Assembly (NCBI RefSeq): GCF_002847305.1
Contig: NZ_CP025408.1
Location: 976,001 to 1,040,000, forward strand
Length of the DNA stretch: 64,000 nt
Direction: 5' to 3'
Origin: Paracoccus tegillarcae
Lineage (GTDB): Bacteria; Pseudomonadota; Alphaproteobacteria; Rhodobacterales; Rhodobacteraceae
Within the stretch, counting starts at the first letter, position 1, and every line of letters begins with the position of its first letter. Under the pieces are notes generated by a model. The model made no database searches. It was given only the letters and a program-made list of their open reading frames with translations, and was not told the origin of the DNA. Of this stretch, positions 9,025-16,317 are shown one piece after another. The translations under genes were made by a program, and so were the position numbers.

Positions 9025-9647
9025 TCGACCTTTACACCTGGACCACGCCGAACGGGCGCAAGATTTCCATCCTGTTGGAAGAGCTGGGGCTGCCCTATGC
9101 CGTGCACGCCGTCGATATCGGCAAGGAACAGCAATTCGACCCGGATTTCCTGAAGGTCTCGCCCAATAACAAGATCCCGGCGATTGTGGATGACGGGTTG
9201 GCCGTCTTTGAATCCGGCGCGATCATGATCCATCTGGCCGAACGCGAGGGACGCTTTTTGCCGACCGACCCCAAGGCGCGTGCGGATGTGATGCAATGGC
9301 TGATGTGGCAAATGGGCGGCTTTGGCCCGATGCTGGGCCAGGCGCATGTCTTTATCAAGAACAATAAGGGGCTGGCCCCCGCCGCCGAAGAACGCTTCGC
9401 CAAAGAGGCACTGCGGCTTTACGGCGTGCTGGACCGCCAGCTTGAGGGGCAGGATTTCGTCGCAGGCGACTATTCCATCGCCGACATGGCGATCTTTCCC
9501 TGGGCGGCACGGCATGATTGGCATGAGGTCGATCTGCGCCAGTTCCCGAATGTGCTGCGCTGGTATCGTGCGCTGGCCGAACGTCCGGCGGTGCAAAAGG
9601 GGTATCAGGTGCCAAAGGATGTCGGCCCGATCCCGATGCCGGAATAG
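9021..9647 (+). CDS. Glutathione S-transferase family protein (YfcG/Nu-like)
   Basis: A 208-residue GST. The thioredoxin-like N-terminal domain begins MIDLYTWTTPNGRKISILLEE and contains SPNNKIPAIVD and ESGAIMIHLAE (glutathione site). The C-terminal helical domain follows from about residue 85 and includes the GDYSIADMAIFPW N-capping motif. The TPNG start resembles YfcG/Ure2-type enzymes, which use a threonine or asparagine instead of tyrosine and often act as glutathione disulfide reductases. It overlaps the flavoprotein gene by four bases. Its role may be detoxifying an aldehyde or electrophile made by the ThDP step, or it may be incidental. Confidence 0.85.
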   Translation: MIDLYTWTTPNGRKISILLEELGLPYAVHAVDIGKEQQFDPDFLKVSPNNKIPAIVDDGLAVFESGAIMIHLAEREGRFLPTDPKARADVMQWLMWQMGGFGPMLGQAHVFIKNNKGLAPAAEERFAKEALRLYGVLDRQLEGQDFVAGDYSIADMAIFPWAARHDWHEVDLRQFPNVLRWYRALAERPAVQKGYQVPKDVGPIPMPE

Positions 9648-9655
9648 CCTCTGCC

Positions 9656-10546
9656 TCAGCGCAGATTGATCGGCAGCTGAAACGGATAGCTTGCCGCGTC
9701 CAGCCCGCGCGGCGCGGCCTGACAACGGCCCACACGGCTGGCAATCGTCACCGCCGCCTGATCCAGCGCCGGATTGCCCGAAGACCGCGCGACGCTTACG
9801 CCCTGAATGGCACCATTGCGTCCGATTTGCAGGTTCAGGATGACCTGACCGCCGCCGCGCACCGATGCGGGCGCGCGCGCCCGGCGGTTCAGGCAGGACG
9901 ACAACTGCCGCGCCCATTGAGACATTAGCTGTCCGGTATTCACCCGCTGTGCGCGCTGAGGCGCGGGCTGTTGTGCGCCGCCCCCGCCCGACGCACCCTG
10001 CTGAGGTGCCGGTGCGGCAGGCTGCGATTGTTGCTGACGCGGGGCTGCCGCCTGCGGTGCGGCTTGCCGGCGCGGCTGTGGTGCGGGTCGTGCAGCCCGG
10101 GGGACAGGTCGTTCCGATTGCCGCAACGATAATGCCGACGGGATTTCAGGCGCAGCGGTCGGCAGAGCCAGCGCCTGTGCCATCGCAGGCCGCAAGGGCG
10201 GCAGCGCGATCTGCGGCGCGGCCTCGGCAGGCATCGGTTCGGGTGGCTTCACCTGCGGCTGCGGAATTGCGGGCGGCTGAACCGGCTCGATCTGGGGCGC
10301 CTCTGGCGGGATGGGATTTTCGGATTGTAGGGCCGCCAGTTCCTGCGGCTCTGTTAGGGCTGCGGGCGGTGCCTCCCAGCTTTTGATGGTCTCGGACATG
10401 GCGTCAGATGCCAGACCGATGGGTTGCCGGGATGGCGCGGCCTGTTCCGCGCCCAGTGCCCCGTTGTCGAGCAACACGACCGATGCAGCGAACAGCAATG
10501 CCCCCGATATGACGACATAGCACGCGATTTCGAGGGCGCGGTTCAC
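9656..10546 (-). CDS. tonB: TonB-family energy transducer
   Basis: A 296-residue protein with one N-terminal membrane anchor (about residues 8-26). A long proline/alanine/glutamine-rich periplasmic stretch (about 75-200) is followed by a TonB C-terminal domain (about 215-296, with GNPALDQAAVTIASR and a terminal YPFQLPINLR). It carries proton-motive energy from ExbB-ExbD to outer-membrane receptors. It is the last gene of the exbB-exbD-exbD-tonB operon, and its start overlaps the preceding exbD stop. No TonB-dependent receptor is in the window. Confidence 0.85.
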   Translation of the reverse strand: MNRALEIACYVVISGALLFAASVVLLDNGALGAEQAAPSRQPIGLASDAMSETIKSWEAPPAALTEPQELAALQSENPIPPEAPQIEPVQPPAIPQPQVKPPEPMPAEAAPQIALPPLRPAMAQALALPTAAPEIPSALSLRQSERPVPRAARPAPQPRRQAAPQAAAPRQQQSQPAAPAPQQGASGGGGAQQPAPQRAQRVNTGQLMSQWARQLSSCLNRRARAPASVRGGGQVILNLQIGRNGAIQGVSVARSSGNPALDQAAVTIASRVGRCQAAPRGLDAASYPFQLPINLR

Positions 10547-10944
10547 GGCTGGCCCTCGCGCGGCTGGACCACCAGGGCCACTGCCGCATCCGTGGTCACG
10601 GCAACCTGTGACAGGATCGCGGCCAGTTCAGTAGCCGGCAGCGCCCCGTCTGCACGGATCGGCAATTCATTCTGCGCGTCGCGTCGGGCCAGCAGCGGCC
10701 AGATACCATCGCCCTGCGCATCGGCATAGGCCAGCCGCCCATCCGCTGCGATCAACAGAGGCGCGGTGATGTCCTCGGGCGTGTCAGCCTGCGCATTGGG
10801 GGGATCGACCTCCAATGCCTCTGGCGGGGTGATCGAGGCGCTGAGCAGAAAGAAGATCAGCAGCAGAAAGACCACGTTGATCATCGGGATGATCGGCTCT
10901 CTTCTGCCACGTCCTGGCTGCTGGGCGGGACCAAAGCGCATCAT
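10543..10944 (-). CDS. exbD: ExbD/TolR-family biopolymer transport protein (second copy)
   Basis: A 133-residue protein with a short cytoplasmic N-terminus and a single helix IIPMINVVFLLLIFFLL (about residues 17-35). The helix is followed by a periplasmic domain. In canonical ExbD the helix carries the proton-binding aspartate in the pattern PLIDVVF. Here that position reads N (PMINVVF), whereas the neighbouring copy keeps D (AMIDVVF). The start used is the MM pair at 10944; the frame is open upstream but only within the other exbD. It overlaps that gene by four bases. Confidence 0.82.
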   Translation of the reverse strand: MMRFGPAQQPGRGRREPIIPMINVVFLLLIFFLLSASITPPEALEVDPPNAQADTPEDITAPLLIAADGRLAYADAQGDGIWPLLARRDAQNELPIRADGALPATELAAILSQVAVTTDAAVALVVQPREGQP

Positions 10945-11339
10945 TCGGCCAGGACGGGCAGGCCAAGCTGCTGGGTTTTCATCAGATCGATCACATCGAC
11001 CAGACGCTGCACATCCGCGCCGTCCTGCGCGCGCAATATCACCAGCGCGTCGGGATGGGGCAACAGCGGACGCAGGGCAGTGGCAAGATCCGCGTCGGCC
11101 ATCTGCGCACCGTTCAAGGCCACACCCTCGGGCCCGACATCGATCAGGCGCGGCGCGCCCTGCCATTCGCTTGCCGCACCACCGCCCGTCCCCGTGACGA
11201 TCGGCAGGACCGCATCGGCACCAAAGCGTGATGCCAGCATGAAAAAGATCAGCAGCAGGAAAACAACGTCGATCATGGCCGTAAGCGACATCCGGCGTGG
11301 ATGGCGTCGCACGCCCAGATCAAAGCCCTGCGGGGTCAT
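10941..11339 (-). CDS. exbD: ExbD/TolR-family biopolymer transport protein (first copy)
   Basis: A 132-residue protein. The membrane helix has the canonical proton-path aspartate in MSLTAMIDVVFLLLIFFML (about residues 17-35), followed by a periplasmic TolR-like domain. With ExbB it forms the proton-driven motor that energises TonB. Its start overlaps the exbB stop and its own stop overlaps the second exbD, so the operon is fully coupled. Confidence 0.88.
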   Translation of the reverse strand: MTPQGFDLGVRRHPRRMSLTAMIDVVFLLLIFFMLASRFGADAVLPIVTGTGGGAASEWQGAPRLIDVGPEGVALNGAQMADADLATALRPLLPHPDALVILRAQDGADVQRLVDVIDLMKTQQLGLPVLAE

Positions 11340-12016
11340 TCAGCAGCTCTGAGCCGCTGCATGGCGCCGGGTTGGGGGGCTGCAATAAAGATGCGAGTGG
11401 CCAGATCCTCAAGGTCGGTCTGCAGCCGGTCGGAAACCGATTCAAACCAGCTCAGCGCGACGCTGGCCGGGATCGCGACCGCCATGCCCGCCGCGGTTGT
11501 CAGCAATGCCTCCCAGATGCCGCCTGCCAGCGCGGTCGGATCGGCGCGGCTGCCCGATTGTTGCAGCACCTGAAAGGCCGCGATCATGCCCAGAACGGTG
11601 CCCAGCAAACCCAACAGCGGCGCGATGGTCGCGATCAGTTCCAGTGCCCGCAACCCGCCCCGGCTGCGCGACAGGGCCATACGGGCCACACGCTGCGTTT
11701 CCTCGCGCGCACCCTCATCGTCAAACCGCCCGTCGATCTGCGTGGCCATCGCCGCATAGGCGACGCGGGCGCGGACCGAGGGCCGTCCGGAAACCTCGGC
11801 CAATGCGGCACGCGGTTGCCCCTGACGCCACGATTCAAGTGCGCGGGCGGAATGCACACCGCCCCAGGCGCCCATGCCCCACAGCGCGACAATGCGCCAA
11901 AGAATGACCGCAAGCGTCGCCAGTGCCAGGACCGCGATCAGCCACATGGTCCAGCCGCCATCGCGCAAAAGCACCATGACGGGCAGCGAGGCAAAGGCCT
12001 GCGTGAGATCGGTCAT
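11336..12016 (-). CDS. exbB: MotA/TolQ/ExbB proton channel family protein
   Basis: A 226-residue inner-membrane protein with three predicted helices (about 22-45, 118-142 and 162-185). The signature region LIATIAPLLGLLGTVLGMIAAF and the following ALLTTAAGMAVAIPASVALSWF are typical of ExbB. It is the first gene of the exbB-exbD-exbD-tonB operon. The promoter region at 12093-12116 suggests metal-responsive control. TolQ is an alternative, but the TonB-domain protein in the operon favours ExbB. Confidence 0.87.
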   Translation of the reverse strand: MTDLTQAFASLPVMVLLRDGGWTMWLIAVLALATLAVILWRIVALWGMGAWGGVHSARALESWRQGQPRAALAEVSGRPSVRARVAYAAMATQIDGRFDDEGAREETQRVARMALSRSRGGLRALELIATIAPLLGLLGTVLGMIAAFQVLQQSGSRADPTALAGGIWEALLTTAAGMAVAIPASVALSWFESVSDRLQTDLEDLATRIFIAAPQPGAMQRLRAAE

Positions 12017-12092
12017 TTTGGTCTCCGTCTGATGACGCGGTCGCCTTGACGACAGGATAGGCCAGCAGAAGCCAGCAGAACAGGGGCTCGCT

Positions 12093-12116
12093 AAAATACC
12101 TTAGTTATTTTGTCAA
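12093..12116 (-). promoter_or_regulatory. Candidate promoter and operator of exbB-exbD-tonB
   Basis: On the minus strand TTGACA (12116-12111) abuts a 19-base AT-rich inverted repeat with 6-base arms AAAATA/TATTTT and a 7-base centre (12093-12111). It lies 77-100 bases upstream of exbB in otherwise GC-rich DNA. Its position and symmetry resemble an iron-repressor box (Fur, Mur or Irr type), but it matches no consensus closely enough to name the regulator. Confidence 0.5.
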
Positions 12117-12130
12117 GCAATGAGGTTGCT

Positions 12131-12613
12131 TCAGTCGACGCCCGGCTTCGGCGGTGCCTTGGGGGTAAAGCTGCGGCGGTCGGGTTTGATGTCCAGCAGC
12201 GGCGTGCCGTCCAGACAATCCATACCGCGAACGATCACCTCGCGCCCCTCTATACACATCAGCCGCACGATCGAGGTCCCGATCGGGTTTGGCCTGACGG
12301 GTGAGCGCAGGGCAAAGGTGCCAATGATCCTGCCATCGCCCTTTGGGCTTTGCACGATCAGGTCACGGCGGCTGCGATCCAGCCAATACAGGACTTCGAT
12401 CAGGGGGTAATCGATCAACCCTTCCAGCGCGGGCTGCCAGATCGGATCCAGTACCAACCGGCAATCCGGGCCATCATGCGATCCCTGACGCGGACAAAGC
12501 GCACGGTCCGACCACGGGGTACGGATCTCGCCAATAAAGCGCAGGCTTGCATCGGCGGCCGGGCGCAACGCAGCCACACGTTCGTTAGGCCTGACTGGTT
12601 TGTCCTCGCTCAC
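12131..12613 (-). CDS. trmO: TrmO-family tRNA (N6-threonylcarbamoyladenosine37-N6)-methyltransferase
   Basis: A 160-residue protein of the TsaA/YaeB (TrmO) family, which uses S-adenosylmethionine to methylate t6A37 in certain tRNAs. Diagnostic stretches are IGEIRTPWSDRALCPRQG, FALRSPVRPNPIGTSIVRL and DCLDGTPLLDIKPD. The length is at the short end (E. coli TrmO is about 235), keeping the catalytic beta-barrel core without the C-terminal extension. It is followed by the exbB promoter on the same strand and is probably a separate transcript. Confidence 0.82.
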   Translation of the reverse strand: MSEDKPVRPNERVAALRPAADASLRFIGEIRTPWSDRALCPRQGSHDGPDCRLVLDPIWQPALEGLIDYPLIEVLYWLDRSRRDLIVQSPKGDGRIIGTFALRSPVRPNPIGTSIVRLMCIEGREVIVRGMDCLDGTPLLDIKPDRRSFTPKAPPKPGVD

Positions 12614-12738
12614 AGATCACCTTGGAAAATTTGCACCACCTTGAATGCAGCGCCCGGCACATCAGCATTATTCGCCTTGTTTTACCGGAAAATCCAGACT
12701 TGAACTCTGCCATGCTGTCGGAATACGCTTTTTCCTGA

Positions 12739-12749
12739 CGTAATTTACG
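12739..12749. promoter_or_regulatory. Small palindrome upstream of tupB
   Basis: CGTAA-T-TTACG is an 11-base inverted repeat ending 16 bases before the tupB GTG start and overlapping the expected 5' leader. It could be the operator of the HTH/binding-domain regulator encoded at the end of this cluster. The link is positional only. Confidence 0.3.
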
Positions 12750-12764
12750 ATCTCGGGGGAATTT

Positions 12765-13472
12765 GTGCAAAATGTTGGCGAAGCTTTGGGGCTTGCCTGG
12801 CAGTTGGTGCTGTCCGGTGACGCCGATCTGGTCGAGATCGTCGCCCTGTCGCTGCGCGTCAGCCTGAGCGCGACGGCGCTTGCCTGCCTCATCGGCCTGC
12901 CCATTGGCGCACTGGTCGCCATCACCCGCTTTCCCGGACGCAACGCGGTGCTGATCCTGATGAACGCTCTGATGGGTCTGCCACCAGTGGTGATCGGGCT
13001 GCTGGTCTATCTGTATCTGTCGCGGTCGGGGCCGTTTGGGTTTCTGGGCCTGCTGTATACGCCCACCGCGATGATCATCGCCCAGACCATTCTGGTCACA
13101 CCGATTGTCGCGGCCCTGTCGCGGCAGGTGCTGGAGGACCTGCACAAGGAATATGACGAACAGTTTCGATCCCTGTGCCTGAGCCGCAGCCAGATCATCG
13201 GCGCGTTGCTGTGGGACGGGCGTTATTCACTGCTGACCGTCGGGCTGGCGGGTTTCGGGCGCGCCGTGGCAGAGGTCGGCGCGGTGATGATCGTGGGCGG
13301 TAATATCGACCATCTGACACGGGTGATGACCACCGCCATCGCGCTGGAAACCTCCAAGGGCGACCTGCCTCTGGCCCTGGCGCTTGGGATCGTGCTGCTG
13401 GTGCTGGCGCTTGGCGTCAACGCGTCAGTGCAGGCGGTGCGGATGACGGCGGCGAGGCAGGCTTATGTCTGA
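12765..13472 (+). CDS. tupB: Tungstate-type ABC transporter permease
   Basis: A 235-residue inner-membrane permease with about five helices and the BPD-transport EAA-like loop near residues 135-175. The family-typical run is GRAVAEVGAVMIVGGNIDH. Its partner receptor is of the TupA kind. The start is GTG at 12765 with ggggg upstream. Gene order here is B-C-A rather than the common A-B-C. It overlaps tupC by 8 bases. Molybdate as substrate is not excluded. Confidence 0.83.
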   Translation: MQNVGEALGLAWQLVLSGDADLVEIVALSLRVSLSATALACLIGLPIGALVAITRFPGRNAVLILMNALMGLPPVVIGLLVYLYLSRSGPFGFLGLLYTPTAMIIAQTILVTPIVAALSRQVLEDLHKEYDEQFRSLCLSRSQIIGALLWDGRYSLLTVGLAGFGRAVAEVGAVMIVGGNIDHLTRVMTTAIALETSKGDLPLALALGIVLLVLALGVNASVQAVRMTAARQAYV

Positions 13473-14229
13473 TCTGGGCGGCACATTGGCACATCGGCTG
13501 CCGGTTCTGTCGGCGGCGCAGGCGCGCGCCCCGATCCTGCCACTGAGCTTGCGGGGCGTCGCGCTGCAACGCGGAGGCCAGACGATCCTCGACAATGTTG
13601 ATCTGACGCTCGGTCCACAGGGCTGCACCGTCATCATGGGACCGAACGGCGCTGGCAAAAGCATGCTGCTGAAGCTGCTGAATGGATTGATCGCGCCGAC
13701 ATCGGGCAGGATCAGCTGGGCCGGACTGTCGCCCGCACAGGCAATATCGCGGCAATCGCTGGTGTTCCAGAAACCGCTGCTGTTGCGCCGTTCGGTGGTG
13801 GCCAATCTGGACTTCGTCCTGCGCTCACGCGGCAAGGATCGCAGCCGCCGCGATGCCCTGCTGGATCATGTCGGGCTGCTGCACAAATCCGCCCAACCCG
13901 CCCGCCTGCTGTCAGGCGGAGAGGCACAGCGGCTGGCCATGGCCCGCGCATTGGCCACCGACCCCGAGGTCTTGTTGCTGGACGAACCGACTGCCAGCCT
14001 CGATCCGGCCTCGGTGCTGGCGATAGAAGAAATCGTGCGACAGGCACGCGACTGCGCGATCCGGGTGATCCTGGTGACCCATGACGTCGGTCAGGCCCGC
14101 CGGCTGGCAGATGACGTGGTGTTCCTGCATCGCGGCCGCGTCGCAGAACACGGTCCCTCGACCGACTTTTTCGCAGGCGCCGGCACCGGCGCAGCGCAGG
14201 CATTTCTGGACGGCAAAGTCGTCGTCTGA
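13465..14229 (+). CDS. tupC: Tungstate-type ABC transporter ATP-binding protein
   Basis: A 254-residue ATPase with Walker A GPNGAGKS near residues 58-65, signature LLSGGEAQR near 150 and Walker B VLLLDEP near 170, followed by the H-loop VTHD. The first 25 residues precede the usual ABC start and may be an over-long N-terminus, but the overlap with tupB supports 13465. It powers uptake through the upstream permease. Confidence 0.83.
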   Translation: MSDLGGTLAHRLPVLSAAQARAPILPLSLRGVALQRGGQTILDNVDLTLGPQGCTVIMGPNGAGKSMLLKLLNGLIAPTSGRISWAGLSPAQAISRQSLVFQKPLLLRRSVVANLDFVLRSRGKDRSRRDALLDHVGLLHKSAQPARLLSGGEAQRLAMARALATDPEVLLLDEPTASLDPASVLAIEEIVRQARDCAIRVILVTHDVGQARRLADDVVFLHRGRVAEHGPSTDFFAGAGTGAAQAFLDGKVVV

Positions 14230-14269
14230 CCGAACCCGAAAAACCGATCACACCTGAAGGAATGACACC

Positions 14270-15091
14270 ATGACCAAACGAATGCTTGCCAGTGCTGCCG
14301 TGGCACTTCTTGGGCTGACCGGCGCAGGCTGGGCGCAGGATCAGTCGATCATCGTGCAATCGACGACCTCGACGGCGAATTCGGGCCTTTATGACTACCT
14401 GCTGCCGATCTTTACCGACGAATCCGGCATTACCGTGAACGTGGTCGCGGTGGGCACCGGGCAAGCGATCAAGAACGCCGAGAATTGCGACGGCGACGTG
14501 CTGCTGGTCCACGCAAAACCGTCCGAAGAACAATTCATCGCCGACGGCTTTGGCACCGAGCGCACCGACCTGATGTATAATGACTTCGTCATCGTCGGCC
14601 CCGAGGCAGATCCGGCCGGCATTGGCGGCATGACGGATGTCGAGGGCGCACTGGCCAAGATCGCCGAGGCGGCAGCCCCCTTTGCATCGCGCGGCGACGA
14701 TTCCGGTACGCATCAGAAAGAGGTCGCCCTGTGGGAAGCATCGGGCGTCGATCCGATGGCCGCATCGGGCGAATGGTATCGTGAAACCGGCTCTGGCATG
14801 GGCGCCACGCTGAACGCGGGCATCGGCATGGGGGCCTATGTCCTGACCGACCGCGCCACCTGGATCAGTTTCGAGAACAAGCAGGACTACGCCGTTCAGG
14901 TCGAAGGCGACGACGATCTCTTCAACCAATATGGCGTCATCCCGGTCAGCGCCGACAAATGTCCTTCGGTCAAATCCGATGCCGCGCAGGCCTTTGCCGA
15001 CTGGCTGATCTCGGAGGCGGGCCAAGAGGCGATCGCGGGCTACAAGGTCGATGATCAACAGCTGTTCTTCCCGAACGCACCCGATCAGTGA
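14270..15091 (+). CDS. tupA: Tungstate-type ABC transporter substrate-binding protein
   Basis: A 273-residue periplasmic receptor with a signal peptide (cleavage after GWA near residue 22). The mature start carries the oxyanion-binding pattern QSTTSTANSGLYDYLLPIF typical of TupA-like proteins, followed by VGTGQAIKNAENCDGDVLL and the FASRGDDSGTHQKE motif. These receptors bind tungstate with very high affinity, supplying tungsten or molybdenum to pterin enzymes. A Shine-Dalgarno (gaagga) lies upstream. Confidence 0.87.
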   Translation: MTKRMLASAAVALLGLTGAGWAQDQSIIVQSTTSTANSGLYDYLLPIFTDESGITVNVVAVGTGQAIKNAENCDGDVLLVHAKPSEEQFIADGFGTERTDLMYNDFVIVGPEADPAGIGGMTDVEGALAKIAEAAAPFASRGDDSGTHQKEVALWEASGVDPMAASGEWYRETGSGMGATLNAGIGMGAYVLTDRATWISFENKQDYAVQVEGDDDLFNQYGVIPVSADKCPSVKSDAAQAFADWLISEAGQEAIAGYKVDDQQLFFPNAPDQ

Positions 15092-15097
15092 TAGATT

Positions 15098-15128
15098 TGG
15101 CGGGCCGTCAACTCCGCGCGGCCCGCCA
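15098..15128 (+). terminator. GC-rich hairpin between tupA and its regulator
   Basis: Perfect 9-base arms TGGCGGGCC/GGCCCGCCA flank a 13-base loop, starting 6 bases after the tupA stop. There is no T-run, so it may be an mRNA-stabilising or attenuating structure rather than a complete terminator. Its presence favours translation of the next gene from 15139. Confidence 0.5.
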
Positions 15129-15138
15129 GACTGGACCC

Positions 15139-16026
15139 ATGACCGAATCTGCCACCGCGACCCACGAATTCCTGACTGTCCGCGAACTGGCCGAGTTGCT
15201 GCGGATAAAAGAGCGCAAGGTCTATGATCTGGCCGCCTCTGGTCAGGTGCCCTGTTCAAAGGCGACGGGCAAGCTGCTGTTTCCGGAACGCGAGGTGCGC
15301 GATTGGATCGCCCGCAGCGGTTCGCGCGCAGACACCGCGCAGGCCGCGCGCCCGCCAATCGTGCTGGGCAGCCATGACCCATTGCTGGACTGGTCGATCC
15401 GACAGTCGCAATCCGGTCTGGCGACGTTCTTTGACGGATCGACAGACGGGCTGCAGCGTTTTGCCAAGGGCGAGGGCATTGCCGCCGGCATCCATATCTA
15501 TGACGCCAAATCGGCCAGTTGGAACGTCGCGGCGGCAACGGCTGCGGCACGCGACCTCAATGCTGTGCTGATCAGCTTTGCCCGGCGCCGGCGTGGGCTG
15601 GTCATTGCCGAGGGTTTGGACCAGCCCGACGGTCTTGCCGATCTGGCTGGCCTGCGCTTTGCGCCCAGACAGGCCGAATCCGGCACAGCGATCCTGTTTC
15701 GCGAACTGGCCACGCAGGCCAGTCTGGATCCGGCCACCGTCACCATGACCGAAATGGCACGCACCGAAGATGAGGCCGTCGAGGCCGTGCGCCGCGGGTC
15801 AGCCGACGCCACATTCGGACTGGAATCCGTGGCGATCGGCTTTGGCCTGCGCTTTGTCCCGGTGATCGAAGAAAGCTTTGCCCTGCTTGTCGACCGAAAG
15901 GCATGGTTCGAACCTGCCTTTCAAAGCTTTATGGCCTTTTGCCGGCAGGACAGCTTTGCCAACCGTGCCAAGACGCTTGGCGGTTATGACATCTCTGACA
16001 GCGGCCAGGTGATCTGGAACGCTTGA
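15139..16026 (+). CDS. Helix-turn-helix regulator with periplasmic-binding-protein-like sensor domain
   Basis: A 295-residue protein. Residues 8-60 form an excisionase/MerR-type HTH_17 domain (FLTVRELAELLRIKERKVYDLA, then PEREVRDWI). Residues from about 75 onwards resemble a type 2 periplasmic-binding domain used as an intracellular sensor. This one-component layout is seen in regulators of molybdate or tungstate genes. The start at 15139 follows the hairpin; a GTG at 15088 overlapping the tupA stop would add 17 residues. Proximity to tupBCA argues it senses tungstate or molybdate and controls that operon. Confidence 0.75.
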   Translation: MTESATATHEFLTVRELAELLRIKERKVYDLAASGQVPCSKATGKLLFPEREVRDWIARSGSRADTAQAARPPIVLGSHDPLLDWSIRQSQSGLATFFDGSTDGLQRFAKGEGIAAGIHIYDAKSASWNVAAATAAARDLNAVLISFARRRRGLVIAEGLDQPDGLADLAGLRFAPRQAESGTAILFRELATQASLDPATVTMTEMARTEDEAVEAVRRGSADATFGLESVAIGFGLRFVPVIEESFALLVDRKAWFEPAFQSFMAFCRQDSFANRAKTLGGYDISDSGQVIWNA

Positions 16027-16050
16027 TCGGCGGTACATCAGGTCCGCACC

Positions 16051-16160
16051 TAGCGCGCTGGATGACACGGCTCTTGACCAGCAGCTTGATGGCGCCCGAA
16101 GGCACAATGCTGCGCGCGCAATGGCGTCGTTCACGCCGCCGATCCCCGACATGATCCGGC
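16051..16160 (-). pseudogene. Decayed duplicate of the 3' end of rplP (ribosomal protein L16)
   Basis: On the minus strand this stretch aligns with the last ~109 bases of the intact rplP at 17640-17748. It includes an uninterrupted 18-base identity (ATGGCGTCGTTCACGCCG on the plus strand) and a 13-base identity (ACATGATCCGGCC). Identity is about 80% outside a middle stretch where a net two-base insertion breaks the frame. In pieces, translation still reads [11 protein letters not shown] and GAIKLLVKSRVIQRAR against [11 protein letters not shown] and [16 protein letters not shown] of L16. The stop codon is lost. It has the same orientation as rplP, 1.5 kb away. Homology is read by eye but spans the full segment. 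Confidence 0.8.
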
Positions 16161-16317
16161 CTTGACGCCTTATGCCGGCAGTGATGATGCGGCCGGCTGC
16201 GAGAACGTATCAACCTGTGGTCACTGCTTTTTGTTGTATCGGAGACCACTTGACCGTTTCGGCATTTTTTTTGAGGGTATTCAGTAAAATCCAACAACCC
16301 AAAGAGGAGGATGACAG

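Noticed and set aside
11336..12016. TolQ of the Tol-Pal system
   Set aside because: No tolB or pal follows, and the operon ends in a TonB-domain protein.
12061..12080. Tandem 10-base repeat GCCAGCAGAA
   Set aside because: Two copies only, in the exbB leader; no structure or regulator link can be supported.
13712..15550. A 612-codon minus-strand open frame across tupC, tupA and the regulator
   Set aside because: It crosses three well-supported genes and reads as arginine/proline-rich low-quality sequence.
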